Below are positions 11,402 through 22,089 of a stretch of DNA of 64,000 nt, in pieces. The stretch spans positions 31,918,969 to 31,982,968 of the forward strand of contig CM038468.1 in assembly GCA_021464415.1 (NCBI GenBank), given 5' to 3'. Under the pieces are notes generated by a model that saw only the letters and a program-made list of their open reading frames with translations, made no database searches and had not been told where the DNA came from. The first letter of the stretch is position 1. Every line of letters begins with the position of its first letter. The position numbers and the translations under genes were made by a program. Origin of the DNA: Lonicera japonica (Eukaryota > Streptophyta > Magnoliopsida > Dipsacales > Caprifoliaceae).

Positions 11402-11491
11402 TGCTTTGCTAGGACCGGCTTTATTGCTTTCAGAGTCATCATCTACTTCTTTAATTTCAGAGCAGCCAGCCTTCTTTGCTTTCTCCTTCTC
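11402..11491 (-). CDS. GA module U2 acidic exon
   Basis: A 30-codon open exon between TTACAG and GTAATTTTC reads EKEKAKKAGCSEIKEVDDD, then SESNKAGPSKA. It is the undisturbed relative of the U1 exon (9600-9707) and of the U3 exon (13674-13733). Reading frame and splice phase are the same in all three. Confidence 0.5.
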
Positions 11492-12124
11492 CTGTAACAA
11501 GAATAAGGAGCCAAAGTATAGAGAACTTGTCAGTGCAAAACTAGTTTTTTTTTCCTTTTCCCTATTAGAGCGTTCAACAGCCATCGCAACTTTTTTCATT
11601 ATTTATTATAGCCATTTGTCAATCAATAGTTTAATATGGAAATAGGATCAAATTGTACAGCATTAACGCATATTCGCACGTTAAAATCATTTTGGCAGAA
11701 GAAAGCTTGCAGTCCCGGCCAACTAAAACTTGTACCTTGTTATCCTTGATGCTAAAACCATTTTTGGTTGTAAACTTTTGGTGCATGCCCATCTTTCTGA
11801 ATTTGTTTCACTGAAAATGCCCAAGACTCCATACTTTTCACCTTTTGTAGTGTTTGATTGCATAAATTTCAATTCCCAAGGTACAACTTGTTTTAGAGCA
11901 ATTTGCTCTATTTTCCATCACATCCAGAAATGATCTGGAGGTAAGGTGAATTTAATAGGTTAACATGATAAAGTATTGAATTCCTTGGGGAAAAAAACCT
12001 TAGCTAAAAAAAGTTATACCATGAAAACGAATACTTGGAAATTTCATGCAATCAAATACCAACAAAGATGAACAAAGCGGAACTTTGGGCTTTTCCCAAA
12101 GAAAAGAAGTGCAGTGGAACACAC

Positions 12125-12221
12125 TCTTAGAGCTTTCAAAATAAGTATAGAATGCTTTGGTAGTGATTGTAGGTGGCAAGTCAATTTGCATGTAACAATT
12201 CTTGGGCATAGAGTTAACCGC
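12125..12221 (-). CDS. GA module U2 exon (AVNSMPKNCYMQIDLPPTIT)
   Basis: A 97-bp exon follows CATTTTCAG and precedes a GTGTGT donor. It encodes AVNSMPKNCYMQIDLPPTIT, then TKAFYTYFESSK. This is the best-preserved copy of the KAFYTYF exon; relatives lie at 420-471, 1896-1951, 7249-7342, 14330-14380 and 35358-35421. Function unknown. Confidence 0.5.
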
Positions 12222-12439
12222 CTGAAAATGTCAAAAATAATTTATGAGTATAGAATGTTTGTTTCATAAGTAACACTACATTCAAACATCTGATTTCGTG
12301 TTTCAATGTTCCATTTGTCCTGGTTGAGAACTTTTCACATATATAAGATTAAGGAAAGCTTAATTTACTTAAAAGGTGAAGCATGAGAGCCTATCTTAAA
12401 TGGAATCTAAAGCTCAATTCTAACAAATAAAAAGGAATG

Positions 12440-12504
12440 ATGCTCAAACGAAAGAGATGATTGTACATTATCATCCTCCACAAACTTTCAGGAACATCGT
12501 CAGG
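12440..12504 (-). pseudogene. GA module U3 PDDV exon, truncated
   Basis: After GGCAG the segment encodes PDDVPESLWRMI and then loses similarity to the U1 exon; no CCAAAG/GTATGA donor follows. Probably truncated by a deletion. Confidence 0.4.
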
Positions 12505-12820
12505 CTGCCAAATCAGAACAAAGTACATTATTCTTCCTCGACCACTTTTCATACATTTGATTGAAGGGCGTCCACCGTGATTACAAAATGACCTGTTTGT
12601 GTGTTCAGAGTTGGGGTGGGTGGGTGTTTTTTCCTCCTTGGGGGTGGGGGGTGGTGATGTGGGTCCCACACACTACTGGTGGGGCAATTCTGTCTTGATT
12701 CCCCTTGTTCAAATGGCAATAATTTGACTAAAAAAGAAAATTAATAGCAATAACAAGCTATGTCTATATACGTTCTACCCTGAGTTTTTATATTGTCGCA
12801 GCTCATCTCATGGACCCAAT

Positions 12821-13530
12821 TAGGTGTGGTAACGGTTCGGTTACTGAACCGAGTGGGTCGGTTTATAAACCGAACCAACCAAGTCGGTTGGCTAAAAAAG
12901 AATACCGGTTTTAAACCGCTTAAGTCGGTAAACCGACATGTTCGGTCGGTTCAGTAAGTTTTCGGTAAAACCAAATACTGTAGCAGATTAGCAGCAGTGC
13001 AGCAGGCAGTCAGCAGCCTATGGCCTTATTCATATATCACAATACCTTTTTTCTTTCCCTGAGCAACCAAAGTACCAAAAAAACAGTACACACAAGACAC
13101 AACAAAGTGGCAATTAGCAAAGTTCCGAAATCCAAAGTTCCGAAATCCCGTCGTCGTCACTCGTGGTTGTAGGGGCTTCAATTTTGAGAGGAGGATGAGG
13201 GACTGAGGGACTGAGGTGGCGAGCACGGAGTGAGGGACTGATGATTGACTGATTGAGTGAAGGTTTAATTGTTTAAAACTTTAAAAGTTAACTTTAGTTA
13301 AAAGTTTTAATTTAAAACTAATAAAATAAAAGTTTAATTTTTAAATATTTTTTCGGTCGGTCAGTTTTTACCGCCTATTAAGAAACTTAATATCGTAACT
13401 GCAATCGCACATGGTCGGTTACCGATGGAGCTTTGGTCGGTCGGTTTACCGATCGAAATAGGTCGGTTCGGTCGGTTGGCGGTCGGTTGTCGGTCGGTTG
13501 GCGGTCTTCGGTTACAAAATGCCAGTCCTA
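12821..13530. mobile_element. Non-autonomous hAT element (MITE), copy A only
   Basis: A 710-bp insert is flanked by a perfect 8-bp TSD, GACCCAAT (12813-12820 and 13531-13538). It has imperfect inverted ends starting TAGG (TAGGTGTGGTAACGG and TAGGACTGGCATTTTG). Subterminal regions are dense in GGTCGGTT/AACCGACC words. Copy B has the uninterrupted site (TGGACCCAATAGGACC near 34491). It has no transposase ORF; the middle (13000-13330) is unrelated filler with a GAGGGACTGAG tandem. Confidence 0.85.
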
Positions 13531-13673
13531 GACCCAATAGGACCATCAAAATTGGAAGAAATGTATGCAATTGCTTCAGCTTTAACGAAACACCATAGTC
13601 GAGCCAATTACTGTTTTCCCCACAAAGACTGCACAATATTTCACAACAAAGATGTGAGAGAGAATATAATTAC

Positions 13674-13733
13674 TGTTTTGCTAGGACTGGATTTATTGCT
13701 TTCTGGATCATTTACTTCTTCATTCTCGTCCTC
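13674..13733 (-). CDS. GA module U3 acidic exon
   Basis: A 20-codon exon between TTACAG and GTAATTATA reads EDENEEVNDPESNKSSPSKT. The copy-B counterpart (34735-34791) reads VEIEEVNDPESNKSSPSKT, so the shared core is well kept after the duplication. Confidence 0.5.
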
Positions 13734-14329
13734 CTGTAACAAGAATAAGGAGCCATGTGAAGCAAACTAGTTAGGTCAAACGTATTAGTGCATTGAACAA
13801 ACCATGGCGTACTTTGCTGGTCTTATCAGAAAGCCATTTACCATTAATATGGAAAGAGGATCAAGTTAACCCCTTAATGCGTATTGGCACATTACAGTCA
13901 TTTTGGCAAATAAGAGCTTACAGTCCAGGCCATCTAATTAAAACTTGTAGCTCATTATCCTTGATGCTACAAACATTAAGGGTGTGCCGCATAAATGGAT
14001 TACACCTACATTCTACAGAAAAACTCCATAAATTTCCCTTTTGTGGTATTTGATTGCCTAAACTTCCCAGGGTACAACTTGTTTTGGAGCAATTTTTTTC
14101 TCATTTCCAACAAATCCAAACACCATCTCTCTCCCAAGTTTTTGAATGGTTAACATGAAAAAAAATGGATTCCTTGGATGAATTTAATGGAAACAAGAAA
14201 AATACATACGCTAAAACAAGTTATAGCATGAACATGATTTCTTGGAAAATTAAAGCTATCAAACACCCATAAAGATGGACAATGTAGTACTTTGGGCTTC
14301 TCAGAAGGAAAAGAAGTGTAATGGGAAAC

Positions 14330-14380
14330 TAAAGAAGTATAGAATGCTTTGGTAGTGTTTGCAGGCATAGAGTTAACTGC
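14330..14380 (-). CDS. GA module U3 exon (AVNSMPANTTKAFYTSL)
   Basis: A short exon follows CCTTTACAG and encodes AVNSMPANTTKAFYTSL. It is shorter than the U2 and copy-B versions because a small deletion removed the usual GSSK end; the donor is then GTTTCC. The altered length would change the splice phase, so this GA copy may be non-functional. Confidence 0.4.
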
Positions 14381-15304
14381 CTGTAAAGGTCGATAATAAT
14401 TGATGAGTTAAGAATAAAAAAAATTATTGAATTCATAAGTAACACTACATGCAAATTTCCGGCCTGCAAGGGGAAAGATAGACGGGGAGGGTGTAACATC
14501 AGATTTCGAATAGTCTAGTCCCATTTTAATGGGACATTTGTCTTGGTTGAGAACTTTTCACATATATAAAGGCAAGATTAATTTACTTAAAGGTACGAGG
14601 CATAAGAGGCAAAGCAAGATAACTAGTTACTAACTCTGAATTAGACTATATTTCTTAAATGCTAATATTCTGAAGCAAATTAAGATAACTAGTGAAGCAA
14701 TTACTCTTGATATAAATTAATAAAGGGAAGACTAGCTAGATATAAGTTCCATTTTTCATCCTTACCAGAGATGCTCTCAAAACAAAGACTGAATCTCAGT
14801 TGCATATACAATTGCATGTCTATGATTGCGCAAGAACACCAAACGTAATGTAATATACCAAGAAGTGTTGAATTAGAGTCTGAACTAAAGCCAATCAAAA
14901 AGGCCTAAAACCCAAATTTTGTGGATGAACGCAACTTTGTTTAGAAGTAATTAAGAACCCTAAATTATCAACAGATTTTCCCTACACAAAACCCTAACTG
15001 TGAATTTCCAAGCAAGAAATGAAAACCTAATTAATGCCCCTATTCTTCAACACCAAAAAGTGACACCCAAGAAAGCATAATGCAACTAAATTATCAACTA
15101 ATGTATTCATTCATCAATGACTACAAATATTTCACGTTAAATCAAATCAATCCAAAAAAAAGAAAAGAAAAAACAGAGAAATTACTTCTTCCCCTTTGCC
15201 CAGAAATCGAAATCTATCCACCGCAATATATATATATATACAGAGAAAGAATTGTTCATAAATTCCAAGTAGAAATAGAAGTGAATTACTACTTCCTTTA
15301 TTAC

Positions 15305-15364
15305 TTCCAGTCTTGTTCTTCTTGAAGAAGCAGAAGAAGAAGAAGAGCTTCGATTCATACTCAT
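15305..15364 (-). CDS. GA putative first exon (MSMNRSSSSSSASSRRTRLE)
   Basis: The ATG at 15364-15362 opens a 20-codon exon, MSMNRSSSSSSASSRRTRLE, followed by GTAATA (a usable donor). Upstream is a GA/CT-rich leader (15383-15435), typical of plant 5' UTRs, and a TATA box. A Ser-rich, basic N-terminus is common in nuclear plant proteins, but nothing specific is recognisable. Copy B (36244-36300) has lost this ATG. Confidence 0.5.
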
Positions 15365-15496
15365 CGCCAATTCCAAACAAGTCGGAGCGAGAGAGCGAGA
15401 GAGCGAGAGAGCGAGAGAGAGAGAGCGGGAGGGAGGGAGAATAATTTCAAACACGAAGTTTGCGCGGGGCTAAATGAACGCACATCTCTACTTGAT

Positions 15497-15506
15497 TATA
15501 TATATA
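15497..15506 (-). promoter_or_regulatory. Putative TATA box of GA
   Basis: TATATATATA on the minus strand lies about 135 nt upstream of the GA start codon, giving a plausible leader of about 100 nt made largely of GA repeats. In copy B the corresponding spot is split by MITE insertions (36412-37275). Confidence 0.4.
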
Positions 15507-15509
15507 GCA

Positions 15510-16664
15510 AATAAGCAAATGAACAAGCACATAACTATTAAATATGCGCCGAGTTTGTGTATTATTTTTTTTATACCGTGTACATATGATTATAGTAAAA
15601 CAAAGTAAAGAGACGTGTAAGGAAAAAAAAACAAAATTTGGTTTTCATTTTTATTTTGAGGGGTAAAATTGATAACTTTTACTGTGTGTTAGTTGTTTTA
15701 GTTTGAGAGTTCTTAATTCTTACAAGATGTTCTAAATCAATTTTCGTACATTTCGATTAATCTATGTTTGCATAGAATATCAATAACTAAGTACAAGGAA
15801 TTTTGTACCATATTGCTATATATTAAATTATATCTTATTTGTTCAATGTTACTTTAAAATACTTTTAATATTTATTTATGATAAAGAATTCTTATATTGT
15901 GCATAATATTGCATATTCCTAAAATGTACACTAGGAGCTAGTAATATTATATTAGTTTTATTGGATTTTATTTTCTTTTCATTTCTACAATTACACTTAT
16001 GTTAATCGTCTTAGAAACCCTCATTGTATTTGTAAAAAAAAAAAGGTTTTGGATTTTATATGATCCAAAAAAAAATTAGATGCAAATTCGCAGGCAATTA
16101 AAAATGTAAATATTTGTGTATAAATTTATTTTTGCACTATATAAAAATTTTACCCAAAACTCTGGTAGACAATGGTGGCAGAAGTAGTTAGTGAGGTTTA
16201 ACAACCACTAATAATAATAAAGAAATAAAATATTATAGTAAAGGTATAATTGCCCATTTAAAAAAAAGGGATATATCTTTTTTTAAGTGAACAAAAATTG
16301 AAAATTGTCCTTATGGTAAAAATAAATTATAAACGAAGTCATTTATTTAGTATTGAAAAGGAAAGTGTCCTTAGATTGAACATAATTATTGAAGAAGTAC
16401 TTAAAACCTTTTTTTTTATTTATTCTTTTATATATTTAAGTTACAAAGAGAAAATATTCGTGGGTGTTTGACTCACGATGACAAAGGCGTAGAAAGAATT
16501 TGATTAAAATTCTGAACTTAGTCATTTTACTTGCGATTGTGAGAATTGTACCATTTTTCAAAAAGAACGTACAAATTAAAATTCTAAATTACCAAATATA
16601 TATTTCAAATCCAATGCTTAGTATCCTATGAAAATAATACAGCGTATATAACTAGAATTACAAG
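15510..16664. other. GA upstream intergenic region
   Basis: AT-rich, non-coding, collinear with copy B at 37320-39425. Nothing beyond short A/T runs and indels was seen. Compared with copy B it lacks the insertions at about 37712-37895 and 38510-39282. Confidence 0.5.
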
Positions 16665-16859
16665 CACGGGCGAAGGATTGTAGGGTGGGGGGCAGGGGCC
16701 CCTTGTTGGTTTTGAAATCCTTTTATGCAGAAAAATAAACTTCTAACCGTAAGGGGCAAAAATTTAGAGGTACTCCACCTCCATGATTTCATTCTTTTTC
16801 TCTCAGCTTATTCTCCATTCTTCGTCTTTTCTCACCTCTATGTCTCACGCGCTCACACA

Positions 16860-16945
16860 AATACACCACCACGACCATGCTGCGCCACCACGATTCCACG
16901 ACCATGCTGCGCCACCACGATTCCACGACCATGCGCCACCACGGC
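16860..16945. repeat. Short tandem repeat (ATGCTGCGCCACCACGATTC)
   Basis: About three head-to-tail copies of a roughly 27-bp unit containing CACGACCATGCTGCGCCACC lie inside the hAT relic. Near-identical units mean recent expansion. Any His/Pro-rich reading is fortuitous. Confidence 0.7.
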
Positions 16946-17312
16946 CCACTATCTTTCTAGGTATATTTTTTAAATCTACTTTTTAAAAATTAGTGATTAT
17001 TTTATTCTTTGACTACTTGCATAATATTAGTTTTGTTTCTTTATTAATTGCATAATATTAAGTGTATATCTTAAACTATTGATTAATTGTTGAATTTGGT
17101 GATTTAGGTTTAAACTCTTAATTGTTGAATATTATATTAGTTATATTATTGATTAATTGCATAATAGTAATTGTGCATTTTTATTAGTGACATAATATTT
17201 AGTATATTTCTTGAACTATTGATTAATTATTGAATATTTGATGATTTAGGTCTAAACCCCTAATTCTTGAATTTTATTTATATTGTTGATTAATTACATA
17301 ATTTTAAGTGTT

Positions 17313-17453
17313 AGACGAGCTTTCTCTACAATGAATATCATAAAGGGTGCGCTACGCAACCGAATGGGAGATGAATTTGTGAATGATTATTTGGCGGCAT
17401 ACATTGAACAAGATATTCTCAATAACATTGACAAAGAGGAAGTGTTGCAATAG
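17313..17453 (+). pseudogene. hAT transposase C-terminal (dimerisation) relic
   Basis: The frame reads RRAFSTMNIIKGALRNRMGD, then EFVNDYLAAYIEQDILNNID and KEEVLQ, ending in TAG at 17451. The hATC region of TTF/ZMYM-type plant hAT transposases has the same order: ERAFSxM, LRNRM, a YIE block and IDxE. Only the last 47 codons survive, so it is a fragment inside the 16665-17634 element. Confidence 0.75.
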
Positions 17454-17642
17454 AAAAACCGTAGAATATTATTGTAATTTATTGTAATTTTTCACATTTG
17501 TTATTTGAGTTGTATGAACTATTATTATTAATAATGTTTACGTTAAAATTTTAAGGGTTTAAATATGATTTAGTGTGTTTTGAATTTCGACCAAATTTCG
17601 CCCACCGTTGGTCCAATTCATGGCTTCGCCACTGATTACAAG

Positions 17643-18638
17643 CACAAGCAAAATACACATGTGCGACTCATATATAATTAAGTATATTAAAACAAAAGAA
17701 ATTGAAAAAACCAAAAGGTTATAAGATGGCTCAATGGCAAAAAATAATATAAATGTGCTAGAGTATATTGGTCGGGTTTTATCTTCGTATATTTTAATGA
17801 ACCTTGGAATCTCTTGTAAAAAAACTGAAAATGTTGGATTAGTTCTTTATTTTGGAAATTAGTTTGAGTCCATTATGTATCGAAGTTGAAAAATAATAAG
17901 AAATACAATTACTTTTATTAAAAATTTAGAATATGAGATCAACAATCATCTGTTTAGCGCTCTTTGTCGCACTAGCTAGTAGTAGTATTGGATCATCCTC
18001 TCTGAATACTAAGAAATTGTTATAGGCAAAAAGAAAGTACAAATCCTAGCTTCCCCATGTGTTAGGTACTCTATAATTTCTTAATGAAGTAGTAGTAAAT
18101 TCATAATAAAACAAACAAAAAGGAAAAACAAAAAAAATCTCTATAGGAATATCTAGAGCCTACCGCATTTGTTTATCTATATATACTAATTAAACCAAAA
18201 GGTATTGCAGACAGTTATGACACCAAAACTTACAATTCCAATATTGCTGTCACATAAACCACTCTATTTATTTACCCTCTTTAAAATAAGCCATAACTTA
18301 GGTTACCCGCATTAACCTTGACCTGACCCTAGATTAAGAAAGTGCACCCAAAAGCACCCTAACTTAAACTTCTAGTTAACCAAAATATATATATATATAT
18401 ATTTTCTTGCCAAAATTGAGATTTTGAGTTTTCCTATTTTGTTTTCTTTTTATCTCTCAAGGAAGAGTTGAAATACTACACAAAGTGACTATTCTTTACT
18501 TTTTACCTTTCTCTATTCATAATGTGTGGAATCTCTAGTTGTACCTAGTTGATTCAATTTAATTATGTAGAATTTTTTTAGATAGTGTTTGAGTATAAAT
18601 AATTTTGTGCATTTAATTACTTCATGCTTAATACATTA
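17643..18638. other. Intergenic, collinear with copy B (39430-40500)
   Basis: Non-coding AT-rich DNA with no gene or element seen apart from a short (AT)n tract near 18385-18403. Confidence 0.5.
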
Positions 18639-19590
18639 TACAATAGCTTTCCAACCCATGCGATACACGGGCGCATTTATAAATTTATATATTTTATTTC
18701 TATTTTTTATAAATATTGATAAATTTTTTTATTAGTTGAACTCTAAGTTTCATACCTATAATATAATCACTCATTAAGTATGGGAGCGTCATAATTTTCA
18801 TATCTATCCACCACTAATTAAGTATGTGGTCAACAATAAATTTTGAGCAAGATACAATTTAAGAACTTAGCATTTGAGTTTGAAAACACCAATTTAATTG
18901 AAATGAACATCCTAAGCACTCTCTTAACTTTTCACAACAAATTCAACCTATATTAAAAAAATAAAAACAACTCCAGTAAATGAAACTTAATTATAGCTTA
19001 TAGTTTAGGAATATACTGTTAAATCTTAATTAAGCTAATAATTTCTGCATAACAACATTCGGCATTTAAGAATAACAATTAAAACTTTTAGAATTAACGT
19101 ACAAATAAATTAAAAAGAGCAAGTAAAACCTATAAATATAATTGCAAATATAACTCAAGGAGTAATTGTTTGGTGAAAAACTCAAGGAATAATAGCAAAT
19201 ATATATAAATAGTTTTCGTTGTTGGAACTAGCTACTTCAACATTCTCTTTACATAGTCTTACGGAACAAAAATTTGCACTCATCTGTAATTTGCATATTA
19301 TAAAACAAATGCTATATAGTGTGCGGGATTTTGTATTTCTTTACTTTGGAAGAGGAATGAGAAATGATCTACCCATTGAGAATTCCAAAAGCCTGGTACA
19401 ATAATGTAGGTTATTATTAAACTATTAACAAAAATGTAAATTATTTTATTAAAAAACTTAAAAGGTGATACCTTAATTAAATCTAATAAACTTTAGAACT
19501 TTCTCCGCAATTATTGCTTACTAATGAATGCAATTAATATGAGTGAGGTATGAACATCCTCTGTAATACTATAATAGTATATTATATGAT
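18639..19590. mobile_element. Copy-A-specific insertion, unclassified
   Basis: About 950 bp is present in copy A but absent from copy B, where the flanks join directly (CATTATACATAAGGCTC near 40530). ATTATA lies at both edges and could be a short TSD. The start contains CCATGCGATACACGGGC, a word common at the ends of some plant repeats. No TIR or ORF was recognised. Confidence 0.5.
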
Positions 19591-19921
19591 GAGGCTTAAT
19601 ATTGTCCTAAGCATTTTTCCTCTTTTCCTTTTTTTTATTTATACTATATAGTTTTATTTTTCTCTCATGTAAATAAATTCAGCAATCTAGCTTATTGTTT
19701 GGTTGTTTACCTCTTTTGTCAAGAGTCCAATAGTATATCCTGTGTGAACCTAGCTTTCTTGTTCTCTTAGGCTAATGTGGAGAAGGTTACATTACAAGGG
19801 ATGATAAAACCCTTTTTAACCTAATTTTGAGGAGAGATAGTTGATGTGTGCTTCCAAAGAAAAGTGAAAAGAAAAATTTAGAAATTTTCAAGTCTGTTCA
19901 ATTCTGTTATAGCATGTTCTC

Positions 19922-20332
19922 TGTGAGGATCAAGCACTTACCGTTGCGCCAAAAGTTATAACTGTTAGCGAAGGCACAACTTTATTTCCTTATACGCAAG
20001 GCCCATTAGAGCGCCATGGCATTCGATAACCTGCATACCGGATATACCCTCCGGATTCACCATGGAGAGGAGTGCAATTGTGGATTTACCTCCAACGATC
20101 CCCCCCCACAATGGCGCGCCCCAGGTATCGAACCCGTGACCTGCTTTGATACTAATTGTGAGGATCAAGCGCTTACCGTTGCGCCAAAAGCTATAACTGT
20201 TAGCGAAGGCACAACTTTATTTCCTTATACGCAAGGCCCATTAGAGCGCCATGGTATTCGATAACCTGCACACCGGATATACCCTCCGGATTCACCACGG
20301 AGAGGAGTGCAATTGTGGATTTACCTCCAACA
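19922..20332 (-). mobile_element. TRIM retrotransposon (two 176-bp LTRs)
   Basis: On the minus strand the 5' LTR (20157-20332) and 3' LTR (19922-20097) both begin TGTTGGAGG or its variant and end CCTCACA. They differ at about five positions. The internal part is only about 59 bp. It holds a primer-binding-like GTATCAAAGC next to the 5' LTR (close to the initiator-Met primer site TGGTATCAGAGC) and a G-rich polypurine tract (20100-20110). The 5-bp TSD TTCTC flanks both ends (19917-19921 and 20333-20337). Copy B carries the empty site near 40865. Confidence 0.9.
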
Positions 20333-20337
20333 TTCTC

Positions 20338-21950
20338 AACACATGGTTCTAAAATCACCTGACCAGTGGAGATCGGATTTGAAACTCTCTAGAGCTATTT
20401 TTCGAGTCCGCAGACAGTAACTTTGTTTTAGTGAAATCTCTTTTTTTCTTGGTTGGAAATTGCTTTGTTGCCAAGAAATGTTGTTTTTCTTGAGATTGTA
20501 TGCTTCTAGCCTTAACTAGAAAGAACATTGGTGTACTCATTATTTGGTGATAGTGAAGATTTGGTTAAACTACAAACCCGTGATTTTTACTTCCATAACT
20601 CGGTAGGTGTTCCACGTATAAGTTGGTATGTCGCTTGTGCGTGCGCTAGGTGTGTCTCTTGTGTGCTCTAGTGTTACTTGATAGCGTAAATTGCTTATTT
20701 TTGCCCTCATTATCCTAATTGTTTCATTTGTCCAATCCATTTCAATTTTCTTTTCTTAAACAACGAGACTCAAACCTATACATCTCAAACCCGCGGGAGT
20801 GTGTATAAGTTGTTTTGGTTTAATTCTAAAGGGATGTCAAAATGGCAATTTGAATAAGGCAAGTTTAGAGCGGGTATAATTTTTTATGTACCGGATTGGG
20901 TTTATATCTTCAGAAAATAAACTTGGATATAATATCTTTTCCTTTAAAAATTCTTATAATACCATCAAACAAATTATAATTTGACAAGGCAGGTCAATGT
21001 GTGGCAGGCCAAATTGGGGTCCTAATAAACCAAGTAAACTGGGTTGTTCAGATCTTAATACAAAACCCATTATGGGTCTGTTCTAGTTCAGCAAAATCAG
21101 TTATAAACCTAATCTGTTGCCATCCCTAATTTCATGACTAAGAACGTACAATCGTTTTGTAATTTTAAATGTAGAACCAACCCAATCCTACATTAGAAGC
21201 AACCCCAACCCTAAGTCAACTTTGTTTCTCTTCCCATCGTAAAATATACTTTCATATCAAAACTTCCTGTTTTTCTACCCGTAGCATAAGTACAGATATT
21301 TTTCTAGTACTACAAGTACTAATATTCTGAAACAATATAAGTATATTAGGTAATAACCTATACCGTAAGCAATAGATATTATCTATTTAAAAAGCATCTT
21401 AAATTTCAGTCACAAAATTCATTATCCTTTAGACATATGTTAGATTCAAAAGTCTTATATATATATATATATATATTGTAAATTATATTTATAAAATTAA
21501 AGATAAAATATTTAGAAAATTTATTGGAAAGACAATGGAAGATCAATGAAAAAATGTCTAACTTTTGAAACACGATTCTTCAACAACAAAATGATAACCA
21601 GAGCAGCAGCCATGACAAATATAAACAATTAAGAAAAGAGGTAGGAAATGAAATTTCAAAAGCATACATAAAAAAATTGTCATGATATTGAAATTTTTCC
21701 ATCAATCATTGCAGACATTTTTATTAAAGTAATCCCAACTTTTTAAAACTACACTTAATTGTTGTCCAAAAACACTAAATTGATTTTACTAAATAAATTT
21801 ATTATTAATCGACAATATTGTTGTCTAACTCAAATTATCCATACTTATAAGCTAGATCCAATCTCAGTGTATCTTTGGTTGCCCTATTACCAATAAGGAG
21901 CCAAGTCAATACAAACATATAATGATATATATAAGCATACAAAAGTGTTA
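20338..21950. other. Intergenic tail of copy A
   Basis: Collinear with 40867-42130 and, for the last part (21590-21945), with 51135-51640. No gene seen. It ends at the right break of the duplication. Confidence 0.5.
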
Positions 21951-22089
21951 GAATTGTAATTGCAATAAGAATTTGGTTTGTACTGCTTAGTTTATGTTGC
22001 TGTAATTGCAACGAGAATTTAGTTTGGGATTGTAATTATATTGTAAGTATATACTAGATATTTTTTGGGAAATTCTTTTTTATTATTAT

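Larger units (their letters stand above)
6400..14400. repeat. Four-fold internal array of GA exon modules (U0-U3)
   Basis: Four related blocks run head to tail: U0 about 6400-8975 (including a MITE), U1 about 8975-10850, U2 about 10850-12440 and U3 about 12440-14400 (including a hAT MITE). Shared landmarks are the PDDVPESLWRM exon, a CACTACTGGTGGG stretch, TCATGGACCCAATAGGAC, the acidic exon, GCATATTGGCAC, and the KAFYTYF exon. Copy B has only U0-like (31790-34190) and U3-like (34200-36000) blocks, so two modules were gained or lost after the segmental duplication. Confidence 0.7.
16665..17634. mobile_element. Deleted hAT element with transposase relic
   Basis: A 970-bp insert is flanked by a perfect 8-bp TSD, ATTACAAG (16657-16664 and 17635-17642). 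Its imperfect TIRs are CACGGGCGAAGGATTG and CAGTGGCGAAGCCATG. Copy B has the empty site (GAATTACAAGCACGTGC near 39430). The interior keeps the 3' end of a hAT transposase (17313-17453) plus AT-rich DNA, so it is an internally deleted derivative of an autonomous element. Confidence 0.85.
2630..21950. repeat. Segmental duplication, copy A (GA locus)
   Basis: This segment is collinear with 27560-42130 plus 50962-51640 in the same orientation. Similarity covers exons, introns and intergenic DNA and is broken only by transposon insertions and module copy number. The right break falls just after GCATACAAAAGTG, which is also present near 51630. The left limit is gradual. Pairs that are easy to compare are 4266-4397 with 29528-29659, 4960-5232 with 30282-30554, and 8001-8974 with 33181-34200. 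Confidence 0.85.

Noticed and set aside
15182..15454. 90-codon minus-strand reading starting upstream of the GA ATG
   Set aside because: It starts with GTG and its first part is translated GA-repeat leader; the ATG at 15364 followed by a donor is the better start.
20130..20160. GGTATCGAACCCGTGACC as a tRNA B box, hence a SINE
   Set aside because: The flanking 176-bp direct repeats, TG...CA ends, PBS/PPT order and 5-bp TSD fit a TRIM much better.
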